A stretch of 64,000 bases of DNA from Vigna angularis. Its lineage: Eukaryota; Streptophyta; Magnoliopsida; Fabales; Fabaceae. The notes below the pieces were generated by a model, which was not told where the DNA came from, did no database searches, and worked only from the letters and a program-made list of their open reading frames with translations. The stretch spans positions 23,180,806 to 23,244,805 of the forward strand of contig NC_068978.1 of NCBI RefSeq assembly GCF_016808095.1, in the 5' to 3' direction. Position numbers and translations under genes: made by a program. Positions 11,515-22,659 of this stretch are shown one piece after another; within the stretch, counting starts at the first letter, position 1; every line of letters begins with the position of its first letter.

Positions 11515-14500
11515 ATGAAATTACATCTCATTTCTCGAGCCCATGTAAAATGGTATCAGAAGAAAATTAATTTTTTATCACGTTCTTCCGCAACCAATTC
11601 TTTTCCTGTCCAGATCTTCATTTTCTACCTTTCGTTCTTGGTTTTTCTGCCTTTTTCTTCTCCTTTTATGGCTACTCCCTCTGTTACTCTCGCATCGTTG
11701 CAAGATACAACACATGACTATTACATTCATCCTAATGAGAATCCTTCATTGGTGCTTGTTTCCCCGATTCTTGAAGGTCACAATTATCATGGATGGGCTC
11801 GCTCGATGTCTATGGCACTACAAATGAAGAATAAATTTGGCTTTGTTGATGGTTCCATTCCTTGTCCAGCTGGTACAGATCCAATGGTTCAAGCATGGAA
11901 GCGTTGCAATAATCTAGTTTTATCTTGGATCAATCATTCTGTTTCTCATGAGATTGCTACAAGTATTATTTGGATTGACTCTGCTGCTACGGCATGGAAG
12001 GATCTCAAAGATCGTTTCTCCCAAGGTGATTCTGTTCGAATTTCACAATTGCATCAAGATCTTTATTCAATGCATCAATCTGATCTAAGTGTTACTGCAT
12101 ATTACACTAAAATGAAGATTCTCTGGGATGAACTTTGCAATTTTCGCCCTATTCCTGAATGCCAATCTTCTGCTTCTTGTTGTGTTGTTTCTAAGACAAT
12201 GAAGGAATATCGTGAAAATGATTGTGTTCTTTGTTTTCTTAGAGGCTTGAATGATAATTACTCTGTTGTTCGCTCTCAGATCCTTCTCATGGATCCCTTG
12301 CCTTCTTTACCCAAAATTTTTTCGATGATAATTCAACATGAGCGACAATTACAATCAGGAATTCTTTCTCAACCTCCAGTCATGGCGTCACAAGTTTCTC
12401 AATCTAACCCTTCTTTTTCTACCTTCAATGGCAGAGGTAAACCCTCTCCTGCCAATGATTATGGCCGGGGAAGATCTTCATATCAAGGTTCTCAGGCTCG
12501 TTATCAAGGTTCTCAGGCTCGTTCCTCAGGGGGAAGGTTTGGTGCACCTCGACAATGCACTCACTGTGGCAGGACAAACCACACCATTGATACTTGCTTT
12601 CTAATACATGGATTACCACCTGATCTCAAATCCAAAAGAGTCCACAATGTTACAACAGATTCTTCTACAGTAGTTCCTTCTTATAATAATTCTCCGGCAC
12701 AGTCACATTCCGCAATTTTGGGACTTTCTCAAGAGCAAATTCATGGTTTATTGGCACTTCTTCCTCAATCTAATCCCACAATCCCACATTCTACTAATCT
12801 AGTGAGCTCTCATAATGCTTCCACTTCTTCCCAGGCTCAAGGTAATATCTATTCCAAATGGATTCTAGACACAGGTGCTACTGATCATATATCTAATTCT
12901 TTGTCTCATTTTATTTCTTATCATAGAATCTCACCAATTACAGTATCACTACCCAACAAGAACTCTTCATTTGCTCATTTTTCTGGCACTGTTTCACTTA
13001 GCCCACACCTTACTTTACATAATGTCTTGTTTATTCCTAATTTTTCTGTCAATCTTATTTCGGTCACAAAGTTAACTAAATCTTTATCTTGTAAACTTAA
13101 CATTTCTGAATTTTCCTGTGAAATACAGGACAAGTCAACCCTGCAGATGATTGGCAAAGCTGAAGAAAGAGATGGCTTGTATGTCATGATAGTTCCTGCA
13201 CCCACACCCCTTGGTTCACCAGCTGCTATTACTTCTGAGAATTCTATTGCTTGTTCTACAATAAGACATAACTCTATAGATATTTGGCACTATAGACTAG
13301 GGCATCCTTCTTTTTCTTGTTATACCAAATTACGCAACATGTATGCCACTTTACCCAATACAAAATACACGCATTGTGATGCTTGTCATTATTCTAAGCA
13401 AAGAAAATTACCTTTTCAATTAAGTACTACTGTTTCAAAAGCTCCTTTTGATTTAATTCATGTTGATATTTGGGGGCCCTATAGTACTTCTTCTGTTGAT
13501 GGTTTCAAATATTTCTTAACTATAGTGGATGATATGTCTAGATACACATGGATTAAATTAATGACAAGTAAATCAGATACAAGATCACAACTTATTGGCT
13601 TTGTTTCTTATATAAAAACACAATTTGGCATTGATGTAAAAGCTGTTAGATCAGATAATGGTAATGAGTTTGCAATGACAGATTTTTATAGACAAAAAGG
13701 GATACAACATCAATTATCATGTGTTGAAACACCTCAACAAAATGGAGTCGTTGAGAGAAAACATCAACACATTCTCAATGTTGCTAGATCTTTAATGTTT
13801 CAATCCCATTTGCCCATAATTTTCTGGTCTTTTGCTGTTCGTTATGCTGTGCAACTCATTAATATTTTACCTTCCAAAGTTTTGACATATTTTTCTCCAT
13901 CTCAGCTGTTACACAATGTTAAACCTGACATTACTTACTTACGAGTTTTTGGCTCACTTTGCTATGCTTCAACTCTTCAAACTCATAGAACAAAATTTCA
14001 ACCTCGTGCAAGAAAATGTGTTTTACTGGGTTTTAAAACAGGAGTGAAAGGCTACCTTTTGTTAGATTTCAATTCTAGGGAAATTTTTCTATCAAGGAAT
14101 GTAGTATTTTATGAAAATATATTTCCTTTTCTTACTAGTGACAAGCACTCACCTATTAATACACAAAATTCCTTGGATTTTGTCACCAAAATTATTTCAC
14201 CTCCATCACCTCTTTTCTCAGAAGTTACTGATCAACCCTCTTTACCACTTACATCTCCTCCTTCTATTGTTTCCGACCCTGTTATTTTCTCTTCTCAGCC
14301 TGTTTCTGTTGAACCTATCACTGCTACTCCACAAAGGAAATCAATTAGGCCAAAACATACACCATCTTATCTGCAGGACTATCATTGCAACATGTCATCT
14401 ACTTCTTCCGCCACTCAGTCATCCACAGGTACCTTATATCCTATCTCTTCATATCTATCATATGATGCATTATCATCTCTTCATAAATCATATGTCCTTA

Positions 14501-16053
14501 ATCTTTCCCAAGTTAGTGAACCTAAAACCTATAACCAAGCCATCAAACATGATTGTTGGAGAAATGCCATGGATCAAGAAATTGCAGCTTTAGAAAATAC
14601 CAAAACTTGGGTTTTGACTGATCTACCTAATGGAAAGCAACCTATCGGATGTAAATGGGTATACAAAATAAAGAGGCATGCTGATGGGAGTATTGAACGA
14701 TACAAGGCAAGGCTTGTAGCCAAAGGCTACACACAACAACAAGGTTTAGATTACTTTGAGACTTTTTCACCTGTTGTCAAACTCACAACAGTAAGATTGG
14801 TTCTAGCTTTAGCAGCTTCCAAACATTGGTATTTACATCAACTAGATGTAACTAATGCCTTTTTACATGGGGATCTAGATGAAGAAGTATACATGTCTCT
14901 TCCTCTTGGTTATAAATCTGAAAAACCAGGACAAGTTTGCAAGTTGTTGAAGTCTTTATATGGACTCAAACAAGCCTCTAGACAATGGAATTACAAGTTG
15001 ACAACTACTTTACTTTCTTTGGGCTACACACAATCAAAATCAGATTATTCACTTTTTGTCAAAAGTGATTCTGCTCATATTACCATCTTACTTGTTTATG
15101 TAGATGATATAGTTTTGGCAGGTGATGACATCCAGGAAATCCAAACTGTGAAGGCTCTATTGAATGCAAAGTTCAAGATTAAAGACTTAGGCCAACTCAA
15201 GTATTTTCTGGGCTTAGAAATTGCAAGATCTCAACAGGGCATTAATTTGTCACAAAGGAAGTATGCTCTAGAGTTACTAGAAGATGCAGGATTGTTGGGG
15301 TGTCAACCTGTTTCTACTCCTATACAGCCAGGCACAAAATTTTCCAAGACAGAAGGGAAACCCTATTCAGATGTGCAGGCCTATAGAAGACTTCTTGGCA
15401 GGTTACTATATCTAACCAACACAAGACCAGATTTATGTTTCGCTGTTAGTACTCTCAGTCAATTTCTTTCCAATCCTTTGGAAGATCACTATGCAGCAGC
15501 AATAAGAATCCTGAGATATATCAAGAACAATCCAGGACAAGGATTATTCTTTCCCTCCAACACAGAACATGCTCTCAAGGCTTTTAGTGATTCTGATTGG
15601 GCTGCTTGCCCTAACACTAGAAGGTCTGTGACTGGTTTTAATGTGTTCTATGGTGCATCATTAATTAGCTGGAAATCCAAGAAGCAAGGTACTATATCTA
15701 GATCATCAACCGAAGCAGAATATAGAGCTTTAGCTTCCACAACATGTGAAATTCAATGGCTTCTGTATTTGCTCCATGATTTGAAACAACCTCTACCACA
15801 ACCAGTTTCTCTGTTTTGTGACAATCAATCTGCTATACAAATTGCACAAAATCCAGCCATGCATGAAAGAACAAAGCATATTGAAATTGATTGTCATCTC
15901 ATAAGAGATAAAGTTCAAGCTGGTGTAATTAAGCTCCTGTCCATTCCTACTTCAGCACAACTTGCAGACATTCATACTAAAGCTTTGCATCCAGCACAAT
16001 TTCAATCTTTGTTGTCCAAGCTGAGCATTAAGGATATATATGCTGCAGCTTGA
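11515..16053 (+). CDS. Ty1/copia gag-pol polyprotein, uninterrupted
   Basis: Single frame of 1512 codons; the likelier gag start is the ATG at 11668 (MATPSVTLASLQD), giving about 1461 residues. Domains in order: copia gag (~70-320); CCHC zinc knuckle CTHCGRTNHTIDTC (~348); aspartic protease WILDTGATDHIS; GAG-pre-integrase HYRLGHPSF; integrase core (HVDIWGPY, VRSDNGNEF, ETPQQNGVVERKH); reverse transcriptase (GCKWVYKIKRHADGSIERYK, HQLDVTNAFLHGDL, LLVYVDDIVLAG); RNase H (FSDSDWAACPNTRRSVTGF, SSTEAEYRAL, FCDNQSAIQIAQNP). The catalytic D-D of the reverse transcriptase (YVDD) and the integrase acidic residues are present. The layout fits the Ale/Retrofit type of plant copia elements. No stop or frameshift is seen, so a functional polyprotein is possible, although the LTR pair is not clear. 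Confidence 0.95.
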   Translation: MKLHLISRAHVKWYQKKINFLSRSSATNSFPVQIFIFYLSFLVFLPFSSPFMATPSVTLASLQDTTHDYYIHPNENPSLVLVSPILEGHNYHGWARSMSMALQMKNKFGFVDGSIPCPAGTDPMVQAWKRCNNLVLSWINHSVSHEIATSIIWIDSAATAWKDLKDRFSQGDSVRISQLHQDLYSMHQSDLSVTAYYTKMKILWDELCNFRPIPECQSSASCCVVSKTMKEYRENDCVLCFLRGLNDNYSVVRSQILLMDPLPSLPKIFSMIIQHERQLQSGILSQPPVMASQVSQSNPSFSTFNGRGKPSPANDYGRGRSSYQGSQARYQGSQARSSGGRFGAPRQCTHCGRTNHTIDTCFLIHGLPPDLKSKRVHNVTTDSSTVVPSYNNSPAQSHSAILGLSQEQIHGLLALLPQSNPTIPHSTNLVSSHNASTSSQAQGNIYSKWILDTGATDHISNSLSHFISYHRISPITVSLPNKNSSFAHFSGTVSLSPHLTLHNVLFIPNFSVNLISVTKLTKSLSCKLNISEFSCEIQDKSTLQMIGKAEERDGLYVMIVPAPTPLGSPAAITSENSIACSTIRHNSIDIWHYRLGHPSFSCYTKLRNMYATLPNTKYTHCDACHYSKQRKLPFQLSTTVSKAPFDLIHVDIWGPYSTSSVDGFKYFLTIVDDMSRYTWIKLMTSKSDTRSQLIGFVSYIKTQFGIDVKAVRSDNGNEFAMTDFYRQKGIQHQLSCVETPQQNGVVERKHQHILNVARSLMFQSHLPIIFWSFAVRYAVQLINILPSKVLTYFSPSQLLHNVKPDITYLRVFGSLCYASTLQTHRTKFQPRARKCVLLGFKTGVKGYLLLDFNSREIFLSRNVVFYENIFPFLTSDKHSPINTQNSLDFVTKIISPPSPLFSEVTDQPSLPLTSPPSIVSDPVIFSSQPVSVEPITATPQRKSIRPKHTPSYLQDYHCNMSSTSSATQSSTGTLYPISSYLSYDALSSLHKSYVLNLSQVSEPKTYNQAIKHDCWRNAMDQEIAALENTKTWVLTDLPNGKQPIGCKWVYKIKRHADGSIERYKARLVAKGYTQQQGLDYFETFSPVVKLTTVRLVLALAASKHWYLHQLDVTNAFLHGDLDEEVYMSLPLGYKSEKPGQVCKLLKSLYGLKQASRQWNYKLTTTLLSLGYTQSKSDYSLFVKSDSAHITILLVYVDDIVLAGDDIQEIQTVKALLNAKFKIKDLGQLKYFLGLEIARSQQGINLSQRKYALELLEDAGLLGCQPVSTPIQPGTKFSKTEGKPYSDVQAYRRLLGRLLYLTNTRPDLCFAVSTLSQFLSNPLEDHYAAAIRILRYIKNNPGQGLFFPSNTEHALKAFSDSDWAACPNTRRSVTGFNVFYGASLISWKSKKQGTISRSSTEAEYRALASTTCEIQWLLYLLHDLKQPLPQPVSLFCDNQSAIQIAQNPAMHERTKHIEIDCHLIRDKVQAGVIKLLSIPTSAQLADIHTKALHPAQFQSLLSKLSIKDIYAAA

Positions 16054-16238
16054 GGGGGATATTAGATTTAATTTATTTTCCGTTCATATCTGTGCATTTA
16101 TCTTCATATATTTATATTCTATTTTTATATTTGTATTCCGTTTATATATTGTTTCAAACAATTATATATATGTAAAATTGTACTCTCTTCTGATGGAATA
16201 AGAAATACAATTCCTATCCTTTCTTTTCTCATAACACA
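11551..16238 (+). mobile_element. Ty1/copia LTR retrotransposon (5' LTR not identified)
   Basis: A primer-binding site TGGTATCAGA (initiator tRNA-Met type) lies at 11551-11560 and a polypurine tract TGAGGGGGA at 16051-16059. A candidate 3' LTR follows. No copy of that LTR could be seen before the primer-binding site, only weak resemblance in the last ~40 bp, so the left boundary is open. The element ends ~190 bp from the 3' end of the prenyltransferase gene, tail to tail. Confidence 0.8.
16060..16238 (+). repeat. Candidate 3' LTR of the copia element
   Basis: Starts TATTAGATTT directly after the polypurine tract and ends near CTCATAACACA. It is about 180 bp, A+T-rich and close to the usual size for short-LTR plant copia elements. 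The right boundary is inferred and no target duplication was found. Confidence 0.5.
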
Positions 16239-16429
16239 TCCGTTAGATAAATGACAATACTTTATCAAATAAAAGATTTAGACAGGTTACACATAAGAAA
16301 GAATACAACAACTACTTAAAAAAAAATCTCTACACTTTTGACAGTTTTATTAACTTTAGAAGCAAAACAAATATCGTTTATTTTGTTCAATGTACTGTGA
16401 ACATATTGCTTTAATCTTCAAACATATCC

Positions 16430-19400
16430 TTATCTAATTAAAGGCGTGAGGAAGTATGCCACGTACAATAGCTGCAAACAAGGAAAAAAAACACATCAAT
16501 ACAAATCACGTCCAAATATGTTTGTCACATTATCTTATATTATAAACATTATTTAAGAGTATTACCTTCCAAATCAGCATATAGTAGGATCTAATGGAAG
16601 CTTTGTCACTCAAATCTACAAATTTGGCTTGGTTCCAGAGAATTGAAGCAAGAACAGCATTTCCCAGACCCTAAATGTTTCACACCCAAAAAATTTCAAG
16701 CATTATTGAAAAGATTTAAATATATCTGTTATACTAATAAAATAAAGAAATTAAGCATGATATTTAAAAAAAAAAAACAATTCTAAGAGGTGACATTATA
16801 ATCTCTTTGTTCATGATTACAATGTATACGTGTGAAAAGTGTATATTACCGTGACAAGTTTAACCCAAAGGTGAGAAGATGATAGTCCTGCCAGAATGGC
16901 AACTCCAAAAGCAGATTCCAAAATGGAAACACAAATCCAGAATACCTAATAATTAAGGAAGATTGGTTAGAAACATCAAAGAGATGTGATTTATTCAAAA
17001 AAACATCACATGTTTTACTCAAAAAACCATACCTTTTTTTGACCTAAACGTGTTGAAAAAGATTGGATGCCAAATGCTTTATCTCCTTCAATATCGGGTA
17101 TATCCTATATAATAAACATCCAATAAAATATTTTATACTAGTCATATATCAGACCAAAAAAAATTTGATGTTTAAATAATGTATGTATAGTTTGAGAAAG
17201 AATAAACCTTTACCTTGAAGAGTGCTATACCCAATGAGTATATGCTTGTGAATGCAACAAAGAACATCAGTGGCTTTGGAAAGGCAACTGCTCTCTTCAA
17301 CACAAAAGTCTGGACAATTTCACACAAATCATTTCATTAAAAAATAAATAAAAAATACTCTTCCCATGTTTTTCTTATACTTTAATTAATAATATTGCAT
17401 AGGACAAACCTTCATGTGATAGAAGAACGAAATGGGAAATATAAGAGCCAAAGTAGTATATATGCAAGTTGCAGCAAGCAGTGGATTTTTCTTCCATCTC
17501 AAGAAGGGACCCTGAAAAGTTACAAAATAGTGTTATAACAAAAAAAGAAAATTAAGAACATTAAAACTTAGTCAAACAAAGGAAAAACATAAGGTATTAA
17601 AAGTCTACTTTGGAAATATATAACAAGTTAAAGAAACTTATGAGTTTGACAAATCAACTAAGGAAATTTGATATACTAGACAGGACATCCTTGTTAACAC
17701 TTTAACGATCGTTGAAAAATTTCACATAAACTAAAATTATAAAGTCAATTTATAATATATAAATAGGACAAATCTTATTTTACAAATTAGTTTTATAAAA
17801 TTAAATTAAACTTAAAATTTATTTTTTAACAATAATCAGAGTCTAACAATAATCGAGTCAATCACCGCTAAAGATAATTGCAGGTGCAAAGGAGAGAACT
17901 CACCTTAATTGAATAACCACTCCATATTAAAAAGAATGATAGAAGACCCCAAAATAATGGCCAAGAACCTATCATATAGCTAGCCAAAAAGCCCTGTAGA
18001 AAAAAGAATAAAACAATAAGCCTCATATGCTATATATAAAAGGACCCTATACTGTTGTAAAAAATGGATTAATACCATGATTGCAGATGAAACAGTAATA
18101 ACAACACCAGTTGTAAGGGAAAATGCCCCCGATGGCAACGGAAGAAATGGTTTGTTTATCTTCAAAAAAGAAAAGAACAGAGATTAATAAAACACAAGCA
18201 ATACAGTACTTCCTTCAAAAAGCTTATTAAATATAAAAGGTGGCATTTTTTTTTACTATATTTAAAGTGATAAATTATTTCAAATTATTTATTTCTAATA
18301 GTAAAAGTTTCATACCTTGTCAATTTCGTAGTCATACAATTGATTCACGCCATTAACGTAAAAGTCCATCAACGAGAAAGGTAGCAGAGCCTGAAACATT
18401 TTAAAAAGTCAGAAAGTATTAACAAAGTAAAGGATTGCTTTTAATTGAACATTTAAGAATAAAAACGAACATATTTGGAGTCTCACCTGTATTACACCAA
18501 TGAAAAATAAAGGAGATGATATATCTGATAGTTTATCTACTGCTAGAAGTGATGCAGAAATCGTGCTTAATGTCTGTCAAAGGAAAATAAATTTTAAACA
18601 ATTAGGATATTAGAAATTAGTTTAACTATAATTTATTTTTACAAATCGATTCAATTCTAATACACTTCTTTAATTATGTTAAGAAAATCGAACATCGAAA
18701 TGAAGTAAATCTGATAACGGGTGAAAATATAGATTTGAATTTCAATTTTTATAAATTTTAAATTATTCTAGTGTTTGATATAAACCTTAAATGTTTCTAA
18801 TACCATATTAAAAATTAAATTTGAATCTAAGTTATCTTTATAAGACTGAGATAGTAAATTAAGATTTACGTTCAATTATATAACTAGAATTATATATTAT
18901 AAATTATATATTTTAACTGTTATATATATCCAAAGTAGTGTTTCATAAAAATAAATTGAATTAAGTATTAACCATAAGAATTAAGGATTAATTATATGTA
19001 TTAAAGGAATACAAAGATTGAACTTACTCGACCAAACATTGTGTAAGGATAGACAAACCAATATAAGGCAACAAGGAAACGTTTGACAGAGCCAACAATG
19101 TCTTTTGTTTCAGAAGCAATGGATTCCTCAGACCCAAAAGATTCTTTGGAGATTGCTTTGGGAATATATTTCTTGTTGTTTTCTTCATTCGTAGACACTC
19201 CTTCAACACTTTTGAACTGATTCTTCAGAATCGGTTGTTGCAATTTCGAAAGGTTATATTCTATTTCATTTTTCCTTTGGTGCATTGAAGTTTTTGGTGC
19301 AAAAGAACCTACAACACAAAAATATTAATGTTAATTGCATGCAGTATAAGTGACCATTCACAACAAAATTCAAAATGGTTGATTTGACAAAAACCATATT

Positions 19401-20881
19401 ATTTCTGAAATAGTTGAAACTGTTTTCAACAATTTAATTTTTCCTCAATTATGGTAGCATATAGGTAGTCAAAGTCACATATAATTAGTTTTTATATTTC
19501 TTAGAAAAACAAATTCATTTTGATCTTGGTATCCCAATGATATTAAAATTAATTCATTGAACATAATACTCATAGTGTAAATAAAAATAAACGCAAATTT
19601 CTATATATTAAGTATTTTTGTGTAACCTTTCACTTTCGATTAATCTTTCTATTAATTATTTGTTGCAGATTTTATGGTTGCCATTTTTTTTTCACTTTTT
19701 ATTGCTTTTTTAAATTTTATTATTTAGAAAATTATATGAAAAAAGCTCTTGTGGACAAGTTCTCAATATTCAGTATTCAACCTTACTTTTATTTCTTATG
19801 ATGAGGAAAGTATTTAATAATATTTATATCTCGTGATGACTGCAGCATTTCAGTAGTGACACTTGGGCAGTGATAATCCGAATACATACGTCGAATTTTG
19901 GGAAAGATATAAAATAATATAGTGAACAAATTCATGAGGAAACTAAATTAAAATTTATGGTACAAATCAAATGAAATAATTAAATTTTTTTTTACTTCTA
20001 TTAATAAAAGAGATATATTATAAATATACGATATTAAATAAAACCACACTATTTCAAAGCGTTTAAGACAATAATACATCATTAAAAGACTATATTAAAT
20101 ACTTTAAAAATGAAAAAATAAATCAAACAATATAACTTTGAAAAGCTTTATTTATCCTTTATTTTATTATGATTCCAAAATTGTACATCGTTACATCTTT
20201 ATATCAAACTTTGCAAAATAAATAAATAAAAGATAAAAGTACTTGAGTATTTCCTAAACAAAGGAAAATTAAAGTAAATTTTCCTTCAAACAGAGAAAAG
20301 TATGAAACTAAAAATTATATTTGTTGATTCTCAAAGTATCATATCAATATCAAGTGATAGAAAGAAGAATAACTAAAAATAGATTTGAAAATTATAACTT
20401 TTGTTTTGAAAGTTTTATCTATTAGTGGATTGTTTTTGAGATTGAATTAGATTTAAAATATAATTTTTAATAATATTAATTTTATAAATTTTTTGAATGT
20501 TGAATAATAATATTAATAAATGTGAAGGTTAAGATGCCGAGTCAGGGTGATTTCGAAATTATAGTTATAATAACTAAGAAGGTTATAACTAATAACATAT
20601 TAAAGTTATAACAAATAAAAAGGTTAAATAATTAAAGAAACAGAGAATATGTAAAACATACTTCCATAGGAAAAATTCTTGTTGGAATGATTGCTTCGCC
20701 AGAGATTTCCACCTACAATATTATCAATGTTAATCGTATTAGTAACCAAAAATAGTAATGGAAAAAAAAAGTTTTACATAAAAAAATAATTGAAAAATAT
20801 AATAAGAAAGTAATTGCTGATATAGGTACCGTTTGTGAGTGAAGAGATATTGGGAGAGAATCTAAGAGACATTGAAGCCAT
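16430..20881 (-). CDS. Plastid aromatic prenyltransferase (UbiA family, flavonoid/isoflavonoid/coumarin type)
   Basis: Thirteen exons on minus: 20881-20830, 20712-20662, 19308-19028, 18573-18487, 18390-18316, 18159-18076, 17993-17904, 17511-17410, 17309-17214, 17104-17033, 16945-16850, 16670-16566 and 16471-16430. All borders are GT-AG and phases agree, giving 410 residues plus TAA, the usual length. The first ~90 residues look like a transit peptide (MASMSLRFSPNISSLTN, Ser/Asn-rich). The first Mg-prenyl-diphosphate motif NQxxDxxxD is NQLYDYEID; the second is KDIPDIEGD, split between exons 9 and 10. Hydrophobic membrane segments run between and after them. Known of the family: plastid-membrane enzymes that move a prenyl group, commonly dimethylallyl, to an aromatic acceptor in legume phytoalexin synthesis; homogentisate prenyltransferases are relatives. 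The NKPFLPLPSGAFS context favours the legume flavonoid clade, but substrate and prenyl position cannot be read from sequence. No disabling change is seen. Confidence 0.93.
17690..17862 (-). repeat. Dispersed legume-type repeat copy in prenyltransferase intron 7
   Basis: On the minus strand it reads GACTCTGATTATTGTTAAAA, then TTTATAAAACTAATTTGTAA, then TATATTATAAATTGAC. This is the same family as 51720-51875 on plus, which reads GACTCTAATACCATGTTAAA. A related piece appears at about 18740-18870. The family seems non-coding and medium-copy; I cannot assign it to a superfamily. Confidence 0.5.
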
Positions 20882-20953
20882 GGAACACAAAAGCACTTTC
20901 TGATGAAGAAATAAACGAACAAACCCTGATAATGAAGATGACAGGGGAGAGGG

Positions 20954-20962
20954 ATTTATATA
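20954..20962 (-). promoter_or_regulatory. TATA box of the prenyltransferase gene
   Basis: TATATAAAT on the minus strand, ~75 bp upstream of the start codon at 20881, is the only good TATA match in the near upstream region. Two TTGACC (W-box core) sites in opposite orientation, near 21006 (plus) and 21103 (minus), would fit defence-type control by WRKY factors. That is inference from motif alone. Confidence 0.5.
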
Positions 20963-20968
20963 CTATAC

Positions 20969-21764
20969 TCAATTCCATTTATTTTATTTATATATTACAT
21001 TTCTTTTGACCATCTTTCAAAAGACAAACAGATACACAATAACAAAAGATTAAATAGCCGTCTTGGACCAATTGGATGGGTTGTGTTTATTATATTTAAA
21101 GTGGTCAAAATTGAATTTTTGATTAGCCTCCTAAAAATATTTGTTAATATTTATTATAAAAACATGTAACTTTTGAATTACTATTTAAAAATTGAATTCA
21201 TCAATTAACTGAATGGTCCTGATTTGCTCACAGTCCATGAAGTCTATACTTGATAATTTACTTTATATTTCAATTAAATAACTTGATTTAATGTGGTGTT
21301 ATTTACTGTTGTTTTAACGGTCTAAAAATAATACAGTAGTGTGGAAAACATCTTTTTCTTAAATTCCAAAATTATCTGGAAACTACTTCTTCGTTATCAC
21401 TGTTCTCAGATATTCAATAATATCATATTGTCTACATTTGGGTTCAAGATTGTTGCACTTGTTGAAAAAGTCTAAAGCTGTTTTAATTTAATATAAAATT
21501 TGGATACACATGAATCTGGTTCGGTGTTTCAATTTAATATATAATTTGGATATAGTTTGGATATAGTTTTATTGCTATCAATATTAGTAATGTTTTTCAG
21601 TCAAAATTGGATTTCTATTTTTTATTAATTAATTTAATAAAAATGCATTAAATATAATTACGTATATCTCTGAATTTAATTATGTATAATATTGTTTTAA
21701 ATTATTATCGTCTAATTACATTATCTATTTATATTTTAGAATTAGATTTTAAATAGCTAGACTA
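20969..21764. other. Upstream region of the prenyltransferase gene, no other gene
   Basis: A+T-rich intergenic sequence. Apart from the W-box cores near 21006 and 21103 nothing was recognised. Short direct repetition of TTTGGATATAGTTT-type sequence occurs around 21540-21570. Confidence 0.4.
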
Positions 21765-22112
21765 CTATATTTGCTCAGAAGTTCGACCACTTTATCTTTA
21801 TTTTTTACTTCATCCTCATCATATTTCAGTTTGGCTAAATAGATAGACTTTCTTAAAGATATTCCAAATTTTATGTTATGCTTTTGTATTATTAACATAA
21901 AAAATAATTTTAAAAAAGAGAAAAGATAATACATGACTTAAAATATTTCCTCTGGCGCTTTTTGAAATACAAGTAAAAATAAAGTCTCGTCAAACTTTGG
22001 AGGAATATAATAATCCAGCCGAACAATGACGAAATCGCCAAACTGAAATATGATGAGGATGAAGTCAAAAATAAAAGATAAAGTGGTCGAACATCTGAGG
22101 AAATATAGTAGT
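21765..22112. mobile_element. MITE-like foldback element
   Basis: The ends are inverted repeats of about 75-80 bp: 21765-21840 (CTACTATATTTGCTCAGA, then GTTCGACCACTTTATC, then CATCCTCATCATATTTCAGT) pairs with 22037-22112. About 200 bp of A+T-rich sequence lies between. Size and structure fit a miniature inverted-repeat element; the target duplication is unclear, so the superfamily is not assigned. Confidence 0.65.
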
Positions 22113-22395
22113 TAATTCTAGAAAAAACGTTTAAAATAGTTAATATTAAAATTTAAAGTAATTACAAGGAGGAAAAATGTAAAGTTTCGTAGGAGGTATT
22201 CGGAAACAAAGTCGAAATCATCACGTTAACAAGTAGTTGTTGTTAGATCCATTGACCAAACATTTTCCAATTGACAATTTGGTTAATTTTATAAGTAGAG
22301 TAGTCAATTCCATCATGGTTTTTTACCAGCATTAATTCAATAATTCTTTTTATTCGGTCTATTAAACGAACAGACTGAAAATTTCCAATTCTCAA

Positions 22396-22532
22396 AATAT
22401 TTTCTTTAAAGTGGAGGTTTAGAAGATTTCTTACTTACTACAAAAAAATATACTGAACTCCTAAATATTTTCTTTAAAGTGGAGGTTTAGAAGATTTGTT
22501 ACTTATTACAAAAGTATACTGAACTCCTAAAT
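22396..22532. repeat. Two-copy tandem repeat, ~68 bp
   Basis: AATATTTTCTTTAAAGTGGA and the following ~48 bp occur twice in tandem (starting ~22396 and ~22464) with a few differences. Non-coding. Confidence 0.8.
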
Positions 22533-22659
22533 ATTTTTTTATAATAAAAGGAGGAATCTTTAAATTTTAAGTTAATTAAAATTATTTTTTAGTTAATTTT
22601 TATTATTTGTAACTTAATTAGAAAGCTAGAGTTCAATTCACAGTCAAACCAATTCAACT

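Noticed and set aside
14111..14593. Leu/His-rich 160-codon frame inside the copia polyprotein
   Set aside because: Shadow frame of the pol coding sequence.
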